Source of the DNA: Bifidobacterium catulorum
GTDB taxonomy: Bacteria > Actinomycetota > Actinomycetes > Actinomycetales > Bifidobacteriaceae
Assembly: GCF_003129925.1 (NCBI RefSeq)
Contig: NZ_QFFN01000001.1
Span: 124,001 to 188,000 of the forward strand
DNA length: 64,000 nucleotides
Direction: 5' to 3'
This document shows, in pieces, positions 9,347-18,040 of the stretch. The notes below the pieces were generated by a model. The model did not search any database and was not told the origin of the DNA. It saw only the letters and a program-made list of their open reading frames with translations. The position numbers were made by a program, and so were the translations under genes. Each line of letters begins with the position of its first letter. Position 1 is the first letter of the stretch.

Positions 9347-9530
9347 TCTTAGCTTCTTTTATTCCATTGCCGGCCGGAATCCGACCGGCTGCGGGTATGA
9401 GGTCGGTGCTTCTGGCACCGGACTGAGTAACACTCTCTCACATGGGGATTATCCGGCACGGAGAAAGTTCACATTATGAAAACGTATGGTCGTCGAATCC
9501 GTCGGTCGCGGCGACAATGCAAAGAGCCCA

Positions 9531-9554
9531 CACGGGGTGGGCTCGTTATACATC
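9531..9554 (-). terminator. Terminator of rplY
   Basis: GAGCCCAC and GTGGGCTC form an eight-pair stem with a five-base loop, followed on the minus strand by TTTGCATTG. The U-tract is short, so termination strength is uncertain. Confidence 0.6.
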
Positions 9555-9599
9555 AATCGGACGCGTCGGGGCTCAACGCCCCGCCGACATGGGACCGGT

Positions 9600-10220
9600 T
9601 CACTCGGCCTTGGCGTCAGCGGCCGGAGCGGCTGCGGCGTCAGCGGCCGGAGCGGCTGCCGGAGCGGTGGTCTCGGAGGAGTCCTCCGGAACCTCGACGG
9701 TGACGACGGACTCTTCCGGATCGTCGTGGATGAGCTCGACGCCCTCGGGCAGGACGACGTCCTTGGCGAGCACCTTGGTGCCGTCGACGAGGCCTTCGAC
9801 GCTGACGGTGATTCGCTCAGGCAGGTTGGCGACGTCGGCGCGGACCTTGAGCTCCTGAACGTCGACGAACGCGACGGCAGCGCCCTTCGGGGTGCCCTCG
9901 ACGAAGACCGGGACCTCGACCTCGATCTTCTCGCCGGCGCGCACCTCGTAGAAGTCGACATGCTCGACCTGCTGCTTGACGGGGTTGCGCTGCACGTCCT
10001 TGACGACGGCGAGCTTGGAGTCCTCGCCGAACTTCAGCTCGAAGAGGGCGTTCGTACGACGCAGGGCGTTGGTGGTCTCCTTCATCGGGAGCTGCAGGAA
10101 GGTGGGCTGCTCGCCGCCGGCGTACACGGTGGCGGGAACCAGCTTGGCGACGCGCATACGACGTGCAGCGCCCTTGCCGAACTCGGTACGGACTGCGCCT
10201 TCGAGGGTGATATCTGCCAT
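9600..10220 (-). CDS. rplY: 50S ribosomal protein L25 (long, Ctc-type)
   Basis: A 206-residue L25 of the general-stress-protein (Ctc/TL5) type, which binds 5S rRNA. The N-terminal 95 residues (MADITLEGAVRTEFGKGAAR...) form the 5S-binding domain; the second beta domain follows. The tail is a low-complexity Ala/Pro/Asp repeat (PAADAAAAPAADAKAE) encoded by near-identical tandem repeats of about 24 bases at 9613-9665, a possible site of replication slippage. A good ribosome-binding site (AAGGAG) precedes the ATG. It is monocistronic. Confidence 0.95.
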   Translation of the reverse strand: MADITLEGAVRTEFGKGAARRMRVAKLVPATVYAGGEQPTFLQLPMKETTNALRRTNALFELKFGEDSKLAVVKDVQRNPVKQQVEHVDFYEVRAGEKIEVEVPVFVEGTPKGAAVAFVDVQELKVRADVANLPERITVSVEGLVDGTKVLAKDVVLPEGVELIHDDPEESVVTVEVPEDSSETTAPAAAPAADAAAAPAADAKAE

Positions 10221-10384
10221 GATGTTCTCCTTAAATCACGAATTGCCTTCGTCCCGGCGCGTCGACGCGCCGCGGAGCACCATGGATGGAAGCCCGAACG
10301 TCGAGTCGATAACGGAAGCGCGCATCACACGCCTTCCCTCGCCAAGACAACAATCTGTAAGCATACCATACCCTCGACGATTTG

Positions 10385-11428
10385 TCATGCCGCCGTGTCC
10401 AAGGACGGCCGCAGCTCGGCACGCCCATGTCTGGGGGCCCGCTCATCGTCGGAGAACGTGATCACCACGGCGGCCATGACGCATGCCACGCCCGCCAATT
10501 CCCAGATTCCCGGAATCTCGCCGAACGCAAGACCGACCGCCACGGCGACGGCGGGATACATGGACTGCATGACTGAGAACGTCCCGGAGGTGGTCTTGCG
10601 CATCACCACCTGATCGATGACGTAGGGGAAGAACGAACTGCACACCGATACGACCAGCATGAGCAACAGCAGATGAACGATGCCCCATCCGCCTTCGGAG
10701 GCCAGCCATGTCGCGGTCTTCGAGGGAACGAACAGCCCTTTTACGGCGGGTATGGCGAGGAACAGCGACTGGGCCGCGAAGCCGATGCACAAGGCGACCG
10801 ACAACCTGTCCAGAGGGCTTCCCGTATGCGCCACCTTGCGTCCCATGACAATGTATACGCCCCACATCGTACCGCCGATGAGGATGGCGACGATGCCGAT
10901 GGCAGGACGTCCCCCATCCGGTGAGGTCAGGGACATGCCTGCCAGAAGCGCCACTCCCGCAGCCGCGATGCCCACGCCGATGCGCTCACGCCAGTTTCTG
11001 CCGGTGATCAGGGCCACGCCGAGTGGCCCGACGAATTCCATGGCCACGGCCATTCCCATGTTCAGCTCGCTGATCGCCAGATAGAACATGGTGTTCATGG
11101 CCACGATGGCGAGGCCACAGCCGGCGGTGACGGCCCACTCCCGTCGGGTATGGGGAAGCGTGCGTCGTACGGCGGCGCGCCAGGGACGACGCCACGCCAG
11201 CATCATGATCGCCAGAAATCCGAACCGGTACCAGGCCGCACACAACGGGTCGATCTGGGTGAACACGGTCTTCGCCATGCCGGTGGCGAAATACATGAGT
11301 GCGCCTTCGACGGCGACGATGACGACGGCCGGGGTCTTCTCCAAAATGCGATACGCTATCTTCCTCACAGATACGTAAGCGTATCGCCATGTTTCCGGCA
11401 TGTAAACCAGGAGACGTCGTTGTTCCAT
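10385..11428 (-). CDS. EamA/RhtA-type metabolite exporter
   Basis: A transporter of up to 347 residues in the drug/metabolite transporter superfamily, with about ten hydrophobic segments in two EamA repeats (roughly residues 35-165 and 180-325). The motif GMAVAMEFVGPLGVAL resembles the threonine/homoserine exporter RhtA, so amino-acid export is a reasonable guess, but the substrate is not shown. The start is uncertain: no Shine-Dalgarno precedes the first ATG (11428), and homology-like sequence begins only near EKTPAVVIVAVEG, so an internal ATG or GTG may be used. Confidence 0.8.
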   Translation of the reverse strand: MEQRRLLVYMPETWRYAYVSVRKIAYRILEKTPAVVIVAVEGALMYFATGMAKTVFTQIDPLCAAWYRFGFLAIMMLAWRRPWRAAVRRTLPHTRREWAVTAGCGLAIVAMNTMFYLAISELNMGMAVAMEFVGPLGVALITGRNWRERIGVGIAAAGVALLAGMSLTSPDGGRPAIGIVAILIGGTMWGVYIVMGRKVAHTGSPLDRLSVALCIGFAAQSLFLAIPAVKGLFVPSKTATWLASEGGWGIVHLLLLMLVVSVCSSFFPYVIDQVVMRKTTSGTFSVMQSMYPAVAVAVGLAFGEIPGIWELAGVACVMAAVVITFSDDERAPRHGRAELRPSLDTAA

Positions 11429-11467
11429 GATTTGTATGTAATGCGGTCACATTCGCATATGGGAAGC

Positions 11468-11499
11468 GCCGTGGAATCCATGAATGCGGATTCCACGGC
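11468..11499. other. 12-bp perfect hairpin in the pntB-exporter gap
   Basis: GCCGTGGAATCC and its complement flank an eight-base loop. No U-tract follows in either direction, so it is either a factor-dependent terminator or part of the hairpin-rich repeat block next to it. Confidence 0.45.
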
Positions 11500-11513
11500 G
11501 CAGTCGATTCCGA

Positions 11514-11605
11514 GCGAATCACGGGCGTGTGGCTTCAATGCGCAGAGCACGAAGGGTACATGGGTACGTCGAGTGCTCCGCAACGCAGAAAACACTCCGC
11601 TACGC
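11514..11605. repeat. Tandem hairpin repeat, copy distal to pntB
   Basis: About 92 bases that align with the element at 11621-11709 over nearly their whole length (shared cores GTACGTCGA, CCGCAACG and CGTGTGGC). The inner stem is GAGCAC/GTGCTC where the other copy has GGGAGAT/ATCTCCC: both arms differ between copies yet pairing is kept. It encodes no supported protein. Confidence 0.65.
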
Positions 11606-11620
11606 GATGAGCAATTGATC

Positions 11621-11709
11621 GCGTGACGCGTGTGGCATCAAGGCGCGGGAGATGAAGGCGTACGAGGGTACGTCGAATCTCCCGCAACGTGGATGACACT
11701 CCGTCACGC
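11621..11709. repeat. Tandem hairpin repeat, copy overlapping the pntB stop codon
   Basis: An imperfect 89-base palindrome. The outer stem is GCGTGACG/CGTCACGC (eight pairs), the middle stem GTGTCATC with GATG-CCACAC, the inner stem GCGGGAGAT/ATCTCCCGC (nine pairs), and the apical hairpin CGTAC-GAGG-GTACG. The outer arm includes the TGA stop of pntB (11704-11706), so in pnt mRNA the structure would start at the stop codon. Confidence 0.65.
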
Positions 11710-13116
11710 AATCAATTCCTTGACGGCGGCGATGATGGCCTGCAACTCCTTCTTCGCATCGCCGAACAGCATCTGCGTGTTGTCGTTGAAGTAGAGCTCG
11801 TTCTCGATGCCGGCGTAGCCCTTGCCGCGTCCGCGCTTGATGACGACGACGTTTTCGGATTTGTCGACGTCGAGGATGGGCATGCCGGAGACCGGGGTGC
11901 CGGGTCGGCGGGCGGCGGGGTTGGTCACGTCGTTGGCGCCGACGACAAGGGAGATGGTCGCCGTGGGGAACTGCGGGTTGATGTCGTCGAGGTCGACGAG
12001 CTCCTCGTAGGGCACGTTGGCTTCGGCGAGGAGCACGTTCATGTGCCCGGGCATGCGGCCTGCGACGGGGTGGATGGCGTAGGCGACTTCGACGCCGCGG
12101 CTCTTGAGGAGCTCGCCGAGGTCGGCGAGCTCGCGCTGGGCCTGCGCCATGGCGAGGCCGAAGCCGGGGACGAAGATGACCTTCTGCGCGTAGACGAGCT
12201 GGACGGCGACGTCGTCGGCGGAGGTCTCCTTCATGGTGCCGGTGACGCCGTCGTCTCCTCCTGCGGCGTTGTCGCCGCCGAATCCGCCGGCGAGGACGGA
12301 CAGCAGCGGACGGTTCATGGCCTGCGCCATGAGGATGGAGAGGGTGACGCCGGCCGCGCCGACGAGGGCGCCGGCGACGATGAGGGCCACATTGTCGATG
12401 GCGAGGCCGGACATGGCGACGGCGGTGCCGGTGCAGGCGTTGAGCACGGAGATGACGACGGGCATGTCGGCGCCGCCAATCGGGATGACGAACACCAGAC
12501 CGTAGCACAGGGCGAACACGGTGGTGAGGACGGACCACAGGAGACGCTGCTCGGGCTGGATGCACAGCATGACGAAGGCCGCGATGGTGAGCACGATGAA
12601 CAGCACGTTCCAGAAGCTCTTGCCGGGCAGTCTGAGGTTCTTGACGAACTTTACGCCCTGGAGCTTGCCGGCGGCGATGAGAGATCCGGTGAAGGTGACG
12701 GAGCCGATCATGATGCCGAGTCCGGCGGTGATGAGCACGACGAGGGTGGGAAGCGCCTCGTTGGTGAGGATGTCGTTGAGGGCGACGAGGGCGGCCGCGC
12801 CGCCGCCGACCGTGTTGAACACGGAGACGAGCTGCGGCATGTCGGTCATCTTGACCTTCTTGGCGGAAACGACGCCCGCGACGGCGCCGATGAGGATGCC
12901 GGCGACGAGCACGACGACGGCCGTGACGGAGATGAAGCCCTTGACGAAGAGATGCACGAACGCCATGACGACGGCGAACACCATGCCTGTGGCGGAGATC
13001 TGGTTGCCTTTGCGGGCGGTCTTCGGGGAGTTCATGAAGTGCAGGCCCATCACGAACATGACGGCGGCCAGCAGGTACACGAACCATGCGATGATATCGA
13101 TGGGTGTTGCGGTCAT
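11704..13116 (-). CDS. pntB: Proton-translocating NAD(P) transhydrogenase, beta subunit
   Basis: A 470-residue membrane subunit of the enzyme that couples proton entry to hydride transfer from NADH to NADP. The N-terminal half has about nine membrane spans; the C-terminal dIII domain binds NADP(H), with VIFVPGFGLAMAQAQ as its Rossmann-type loop and VGANDVTNPAAR further on. The start codon overlaps the pntA2 stop by one base (TAATG), so translation is probably coupled. The protein ends with ...AVKELIA at the hairpin repeat described above. Confidence 0.96.
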   Translation of the reverse strand: MTATPIDIIAWFVYLLAAVMFVMGLHFMNSPKTARKGNQISATGMVFAVVMAFVHLFVKGFISVTAVVVLVAGILIGAVAGVVSAKKVKMTDMPQLVSVFNTVGGGAAALVALNDILTNEALPTLVVLITAGLGIMIGSVTFTGSLIAAGKLQGVKFVKNLRLPGKSFWNVLFIVLTIAAFVMLCIQPEQRLLWSVLTTVFALCYGLVFVIPIGGADMPVVISVLNACTGTAVAMSGLAIDNVALIVAGALVGAAGVTLSILMAQAMNRPLLSVLAGGFGGDNAAGGDDGVTGTMKETSADDVAVQLVYAQKVIFVPGFGLAMAQAQRELADLGELLKSRGVEVAYAIHPVAGRMPGHMNVLLAEANVPYEELVDLDDINPQFPTATISLVVGANDVTNPAARRPGTPVSGMPILDVDKSENVVVIKRGRGKGYAGIENELYFNDNTQMLFGDAKKELQAIIAAVKELIA

Positions 13117-13430
13117 TACTTATCGCCTTCCTTCTCGTCCTTCCTGGAGGGCTTCGAGCTCTTGAACATCTCCAGCATGCGGTCGGTGACCACGTAGCCG
13201 CCGACGACGTTCATGGTTCCCAGCACGGCGGCGAGGAAGATGAACACGTAGGCGAGCGGGGTCTGCGCCTCGGCGGCGACGATGACGACGCCGACGATGA
13301 CGATGCCGTGGATGGAGTTGGCGCCCGACATCAGCGGGGTATGCAGGGTCGCCGGCACTTTGCCGATGACCTCGATGCCGATGAGCAGGGCGAGGACGAA
13401 CAGGGTGATCGAGACGACGAGATCGGGCAT
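13116..13430 (-). CDS. pntA2: NAD(P) transhydrogenase, alpha-2 membrane subunit
   Basis: A 104-residue protein corresponding to the C-terminal membrane part of Escherichia coli PntA. It has three to four hydrophobic segments (LVVSITLFVLALLIGIEVIG, IVIVGVVIVAAEA, AYVFIFLAAVLGTMNVVGGY) and a short charged tail. With pntA1 and pntB it makes the three-polypeptide form of the enzyme found in several bacteria. It starts two bases after the pntA1 stop and ends inside the pntB start codon. Confidence 0.95.
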   Translation of the reverse strand: MPDLVVSITLFVLALLIGIEVIGKVPATLHTPLMSGANSIHGIVIVGVVIVAAEAQTPLAYVFIFLAAVLGTMNVVGGYVVTDRMLEMFKSSKPSRKDEKEGDK

Positions 13431-13432
13431 GA

Positions 13433-14593
13433 TCACTTCTCCTCTTCTGTATTGTCGGATGCGGACGCATCGACGCGTCCGGCGACGATGAGCGCGTTGT
13501 CGAGTTCTTCGTTGAGGTCCATGGCGAGCCTGCCATCCCGCACGAAGTGGGCGAGCACGTCGGCCACGTTGCGGGCCAGCAGGTTGGAGGCCGTGGTGGC
13601 GACGCCGCTGGCGAGGTCGGGGGCGCCGATGAGCCGCACGCCGTTGTCGGTGACGATGGTCCGGTTCGGTTCGGAGCCTTCGACGTTGCCGCCGAGTTCG
13701 CTGGCGGCGCAGTCGACGATCACGGCGCCGCGGTGCAGCCCGTCCACGCCGGCCTTGGTGAGCAGCATGGGGGGCTTGCGTCCCGGCACCTTTGCCGTGG
13801 TGATGACCACGTCGAATTCGGCGGCTTTCGTGTCCACGGCGGCCTGCTGGGCGGCCTGCTCCTCGGCGGTGAGCTGCCGGGCGTATCCGCCTTCGCCCTG
13901 GCCTTTGGAGAAGTCGAGACCGAGTTCGAGGAATTTGGCGCCGAGGGATTCGACCTCGCCCTTGGCTGCGGGGCGGACGTCGTATGCGGTGACGACGGCG
14001 CCGAGACGGCGCGCCGTGCCTATGGCCTGGAGTCCCGCGATGCCGGCGCCCAGGATGAGCACCTTGGCCGGGCGGATGGTGCCGGCCGCGGTGGTCATCA
14101 TAGGGAAGAACGAGCCGTATGCGTCGGCGGCCCTGAGCACGGCCTTGTATCCCATGACGGAGTTCTGGCTGGTCATCTCGTCCATGGACTGCGCGGAACT
14201 GAGCTGGCGCGGGAGCTTCTCGATGCCCACGCCGACCAGCCCGGCCCTGTCGAGTCGGTCCACGTACTCCTGATCGGTGAACGACCCGAGCATACCGATG
14301 ACCCATGATCCCTCCGGCAGACGGGCGACGAGTTCGTCGTCCGGGCGATCGACGAATCCGAAGGCCTGCGACCGAGCAATGACCTCGTCCCTGCCGACGA
14401 CCCCCGCTCCCGCCTTGATGTAGTCTTCGTCACTGAATCCGGCGGCTTGTCCGGCATTGCGCTCGATGACGCAATCGACGGCGGAACGCTTGAGTCGTTT
14501 GACGATGTCCGGGGTGAGCGCCACGCGAGACTCATGCTCGGCGGTCTCATTGAAAATTCCATAAGTGATGGTCGATTGCGTATCTTCCCCCAC
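13433..14593 (-). CDS. pntA1: NAD(P) transhydrogenase, alpha-1 subunit (NAD-binding)
   Basis: A 386-residue soluble dI subunit of the alanine-dehydrogenase/PntA family, which binds NAD(H). The N terminus YGIFNETAEHESRVALTPD and the nucleotide-binding LILGAGIAGLQAIGTARRLG with DVRPAAKGEVESLGA are typical. I chose the GTG at 14593 because GGGAGG lies just upstream and the family homology starts there, though the frame remains open to 14731. First gene of pntA1-pntA2-pntB; transcribed away from fadD. Confidence 0.94.
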   Translation of the reverse strand: MGEDTQSTITYGIFNETAEHESRVALTPDIVKRLKRSAVDCVIERNAGQAAGFSDEDYIKAGAGVVGRDEVIARSQAFGFVDRPDDELVARLPEGSWVIGMLGSFTDQEYVDRLDRAGLVGVGIEKLPRQLSSAQSMDEMTSQNSVMGYKAVLRAADAYGSFFPMMTTAAGTIRPAKVLILGAGIAGLQAIGTARRLGAVVTAYDVRPAAKGEVESLGAKFLELGLDFSKGQGEGGYARQLTAEEQAAQQAAVDTKAAEFDVVITTAKVPGRKPPMLLTKAGVDGLHRGAVIVDCAASELGGNVEGSEPNRTIVTDNGVRLIGAPDLASGVATTASNLLARNVADVLAHFVRDGRLAMDLNEELDNALIVAGRVDASASDNTEEEK

Positions 14594-14800
14594 CTGGTCC
14601 TCCCTCGTGATCTTTCCGTAACGGCGCCACATCAGCTCGTGGCACCCCGTACAGTCTATATCAAAGCCAACAAATGGCAACAATCGCCCTGGATTCAGCA
14701 TATGCGGGGCATGATGCGACATCTCCGCCAACGCCTACGGTAGCGTAACGGCCGGCCCTGCTACTAGAGTGCGATAGGACTAATGAATGAAGGAGAACTC

Positions 14801-16837
14801 GTGGGTCTTATCGGTTCCGTAAAAAACGCAGTGGCCACGGCGGCGCATCGCGCTTCCAATCTCGGACGCAACTATCTGGACTACCCCGGCAGCGACGATC
14901 TGAACGACGACGGTCTTCCCGACACCCCTCCGGCGCAGGACGCCGTCTCGCCGGACGATCTTCCCCATGTGGACTACTGGGGGCCCGACTATCCGACCAC
15001 GACGTATATGGACGACGGTCTGCTGACGTCGCGCACCGACGGAAATCCTCCTCTCGATGAGGGGACCAGCATCTACGACATCTACGCCGACCGAGCTCGG
15101 CGCATGGGAGACAAGCCCCTGTACACGTTCAAAAAGGACGGCGAATGGGTGACGAAGACGGCCGATGAGACGCTCGCCGACATTCGCATCACCGCCAAGG
15201 GGCTGCTGCATTACGGGCTGCGCAAGGGCGACGCCGTGGCGTTCATGTGCCGAACGAGCTATGAATGGAACATCGTGGACGCGGCGATCATGGCCTGCGG
15301 CGGCGTGCTCGCTACCATCTACGACACCGATTCGGGCGAGCAGATCCGCAACATCGCGAACAATTCCGACGCCCGGCTGCTGATCGTGGAGACCACGGGC
15401 ATGCGCGCCGAGGCCGAGAACGTACTGCCGCAGTGCCCCACCGTCGAGAACATCGTCTGTCTGGAGACCGGCGGCCTCGACGAGATCCAGGCGTACGGAG
15501 CCTCGGTCTCGGACGCGACACTCGACGAACGCATCGATTCGGTGAAGAAGACCGATCTTTGCTCCATCGTATACACGTCCGGCTCCACGGCGGCCCCGAA
15601 GGGCGTGGAGATGACGCACGAACACTATTGCGCCGATGCGTTCAACCTGCACGACTACATGCCCGACCTGCTTCACGATGACAGGAATACCATCCTGCTG
15701 TTCCTCCCCCAGGCGCATTCCTTCGCTCGCGCCATCAACTACATCATGGTGGCGAGCCAGCTGCACGCCTACATCGCACAGGGGATCAAAACGCTGATCT
15801 CCGACTTGCAGGCGGCAAGGCCTTCGGTGATGATCGTCGTGCCGCGCGTGCTGGAGAAGGTGTACAACGCGGCTTCGCAGAAGGCCGGGCATGGTGCCAA
15901 GGGGCTGGTTTTCGCCGCCGCCGTCTCCGCTGCGCAGGACTATATGAAGGAGGTGTCCGAGAAAGGCAGGGCCGGTGCCCTGGTCAGCGCCCGGCGGGCA
16001 TCCTTCGACCCGATCGTGTACAAGTCGTTGCGTGACGTGCTGGGTGGGCGCGCCCAGTGGATCGTGTCCGGCGGCGCCCCGCTCGACCCGGAGCTGCTGT
16101 CGTTCTTCCGCGGTGCCAAGGTGCCGGTCTACGAGGGGTACGGCGCCACGGAAACGACCGCACCCTGCGCGTTCAACCCGTTGGGCGTGCCGTTCCGTCA
16201 AGGCTCGGTCGGCATCCCCTTCCCGGGTTTCACGCTACGCATCGCCGAGGATGGCGAGATTCAGATCAAGGGTGTGTCGGTGTTCCACCGGTATCACAAG
16301 AACGAGGAGGCCACGGCCACGTCGTTCACCGAGGACGGGTGGTTCGCCACCGGAGATCTGGGACGTCTCGATGCCAACGGATTCCTGTACATCACCGGGC
16401 GCAAGAAGGATCTCATCATCACCGCGGGCGGCAAGAATGTCTCCCCCGGTCCGATCGAGGAGGCCATCCAGCGCTGTGAGATCGTTTCGCAGGCCCTTGT
16501 GCTCGGAGACAAGCGCCCGTTCATCTCGGCGCTGATCACGTTGGACGAGGAGGCACTGCGCCCATGGCTGGAGACCAAGGGCCTTGACCGTGAGATGTCG
16601 TTGGAGGACGCCGCCGGGAACGCCGCGGTGCGCGCGGAGATCCAGAAGTTCGTCGATCTGGCGAACGAGGGTGTCTCACGCGCCGAATCGGTGCGCAAGT
16701 TCATCGTGCTGCCCGAGGAGTTCACCCAGGAGAATGGTCTGATGACCGCTTCGATGAAGGTGATCAGGCCGAAGGTCATCGCAAGATACGCCACGCTGTT
16801 GAACACGCAGATGTACACGCCGCGCAGGAAATCCTGA
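14801..16837 (+). CDS. fadD: Long-chain fatty acid-CoA ligase
   Basis: A 678-residue AMP-forming acyl-CoA synthetase that activates fatty acids via an acyl-adenylate. The P-loop is YTSGSTAAPKGVEMTHEHY; YEGYGATETTAPCAFNPLG is the adenylate-binding motif, TGDLGRLDANGFLYITGRKKD the hinge, and the catalytic lysine region is KNVSPGPIEEAI. I placed the start at the GTG at 14801 because AAGGAG lies six bases before it; an upstream ATG at 14783 would leave that site inside the gene. In bifidobacteria, which lack beta-oxidation, it probably feeds lipid incorporation. Confidence 0.92.
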   Translation: MGLIGSVKNAVATAAHRASNLGRNYLDYPGSDDLNDDGLPDTPPAQDAVSPDDLPHVDYWGPDYPTTTYMDDGLLTSRTDGNPPLDEGTSIYDIYADRARRMGDKPLYTFKKDGEWVTKTADETLADIRITAKGLLHYGLRKGDAVAFMCRTSYEWNIVDAAIMACGGVLATIYDTDSGEQIRNIANNSDARLLIVETTGMRAEAENVLPQCPTVENIVCLETGGLDEIQAYGASVSDATLDERIDSVKKTDLCSIVYTSGSTAAPKGVEMTHEHYCADAFNLHDYMPDLLHDDRNTILLFLPQAHSFARAINYIMVASQLHAYIAQGIKTLISDLQAARPSVMIVVPRVLEKVYNAASQKAGHGAKGLVFAAAVSAAQDYMKEVSEKGRAGALVSARRASFDPIVYKSLRDVLGGRAQWIVSGGAPLDPELLSFFRGAKVPVYEGYGATETTAPCAFNPLGVPFRQGSVGIPFPGFTLRIAEDGEIQIKGVSVFHRYHKNEEATATSFTEDGWFATGDLGRLDANGFLYITGRKKDLIITAGGKNVSPGPIEEAIQRCEIVSQALVLGDKRPFISALITLDEEALRPWLETKGLDREMSLEDAAGNAAVRAEIQKFVDLANEGVSRAESVRKFIVLPEEFTQENGLMTASMKVIRPKVIARYATLLNTQMYTPRRKS

Positions 16838-16864
16838 TTTCGTCACTGCGCCACAAACATGAAA

Positions 16865-16901
16865 AATCCCCTCCGTATGAGCGCGGAGGGGATTATTTTT
16901 T
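16865..16901 (+). terminator. Rho-independent terminator of fadD
   Basis: An 11-bp stem (AATCCCCTCCG with its complement, loop TATGAGCG) is followed by ATTTTTTC, a strong intrinsic terminator 28 bases after the fadD stop. Confidence 0.92.
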
Positions 16902-16936
16902 CGTCATCGCATTCTCATGGATGAGCGCGATCCGGT

Positions 16937-17968
16937 TCAGTGTTCGAACGGATAGACCTCGCCCCACTGTGCGCGCAGGGAATCCATTATGCGCATGATG
17001 CGCAGCGTTTCCTCATGAGGCATCTCCTCGCATTGCGTCGCACCTTCGAGGATGGCCTTGGCTGCGCTGACGACCTGGTATTCGTACCCGGTGATCTGGT
17101 CGGGGAACAAGATCTTGTCGATCTGCCGGTGGTCCGCGTCGAACACGGAGATACGCTCCGGATTGTTGATGTTCTCCACGATGAGATAGCCCTTGTCGCC
17201 CTGGATGACGCCCTGTCTGCTGCCGACCGACACCATGGACGAGTCGATGGTCGCCGCCACGCCGTTGTCCAGCCAGAAGGTGGCGGAGAACTGTTCGTCC
17301 ACGCCTCTGTCGGTGAATACACAGCTGCTGGTCACACTCCGGGGTGTCGCCTCGGGGAACGCCATGGCGACGAAATTGATCGGATATACGCCGACATCGA
17401 GCAATGCGCCGCCCGCCATGGCGGGGTCGGTCATGCGCGCCTTGTCGGACACGGGATATGAGAGGTTGGCGTAGACCTGCCTTGGCGTGCCGACCACACC
17501 GGATCGCAACGTGTCGAGGATGATCCGGCGGCTGGGCATGTACCGTGTCCATATAGCCTCGGTGCACAGCAGACGGGTCTGCGAGGCGACGTCCAGCACC
17601 TTCCGCGCCTGCTCCTCGTTCGCGGTGAACGATTTCTCAACCAGCACGTTCTTGCCTGCCATCATGCATGCGATGGCGTGACGGGCGTGCATCGCATGCG
17701 GCGTGGCGACATACACCAGATCGATCTCCGGATCGGCGAGCATGGACTCGTAGCTGCCGTAGGCCCTGTCGAATCCATATCGGTCCGCGAACCGTTCCGC
17801 ACGCGGGTCATCATCCCTCGTCGCCACCGCATAGGGCCTGATGAGCGTGGAGTATCGCTCATCGCCGGCCATGTCGTGCAGCGTCTGCGCCATATGATGC
17901 GCTATTCTGCCGCATCCCAGTATCGCGACGTTCACCGTGCCGTCATGGATGCCGTTGCGTCTGCTCAT
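16937..17968 (-). CDS. Gfo/Idh/MocA family oxidoreductase
   Basis: A 343-residue NAD(P)-dependent sugar/polyol-type dehydrogenase. The Rossmann motif is VAILGCGRIAHHMAQTL (residues 13-29), the family EKP-like motif is VLVEKSFTAN, and the catalytic-domain segment is GGALLDVGVYPINFVAMAF. The overall pattern resembles dimeric dihydrodiol dehydrogenase/trans-1,2-dihydrobenzene-diol-type members; the substrate cannot be read from the sequence. AAAGGG precedes the ATG. It lies between the fadD terminator and era, on the era strand, with a gap of 72 bases from era. Confidence 0.88.
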   Translation of the reverse strand: MSRRNGIHDGTVNVAILGCGRIAHHMAQTLHDMAGDERYSTLIRPYAVATRDDDPRAERFADRYGFDRAYGSYESMLADPEIDLVYVATPHAMHARHAIACMMAGKNVLVEKSFTANEEQARKVLDVASQTRLLCTEAIWTRYMPSRRIILDTLRSGVVGTPRQVYANLSYPVSDKARMTDPAMAGGALLDVGVYPINFVAMAFPEATPRSVTSSCVFTDRGVDEQFSATFWLDNGVAATIDSSMVSVGSRQGVIQGDKGYLIVENINNPERISVFDADHRQIDKILFPDQITGYEYQVVSAAKAILEGATQCEEMPHEETLRIMRIMDSLRAQWGEVYPFEH

Positions 17969-18040
17969 GATTGTCCCTTTCTGTTATGTTCGGCGGCGAC
18001 GAAAATCGAATCGCCCGGGCATGTCGTCCGGCGGGATGGA

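Noticed and set aside
11600-13087. 495-codon minus-strand frame overlapping pntB and the hairpin repeats
   Set aside because: Arg/His-rich out-of-frame reading of pntB. Its C-terminal similarity to the end of PntB comes only from the tandem DNA repeat.
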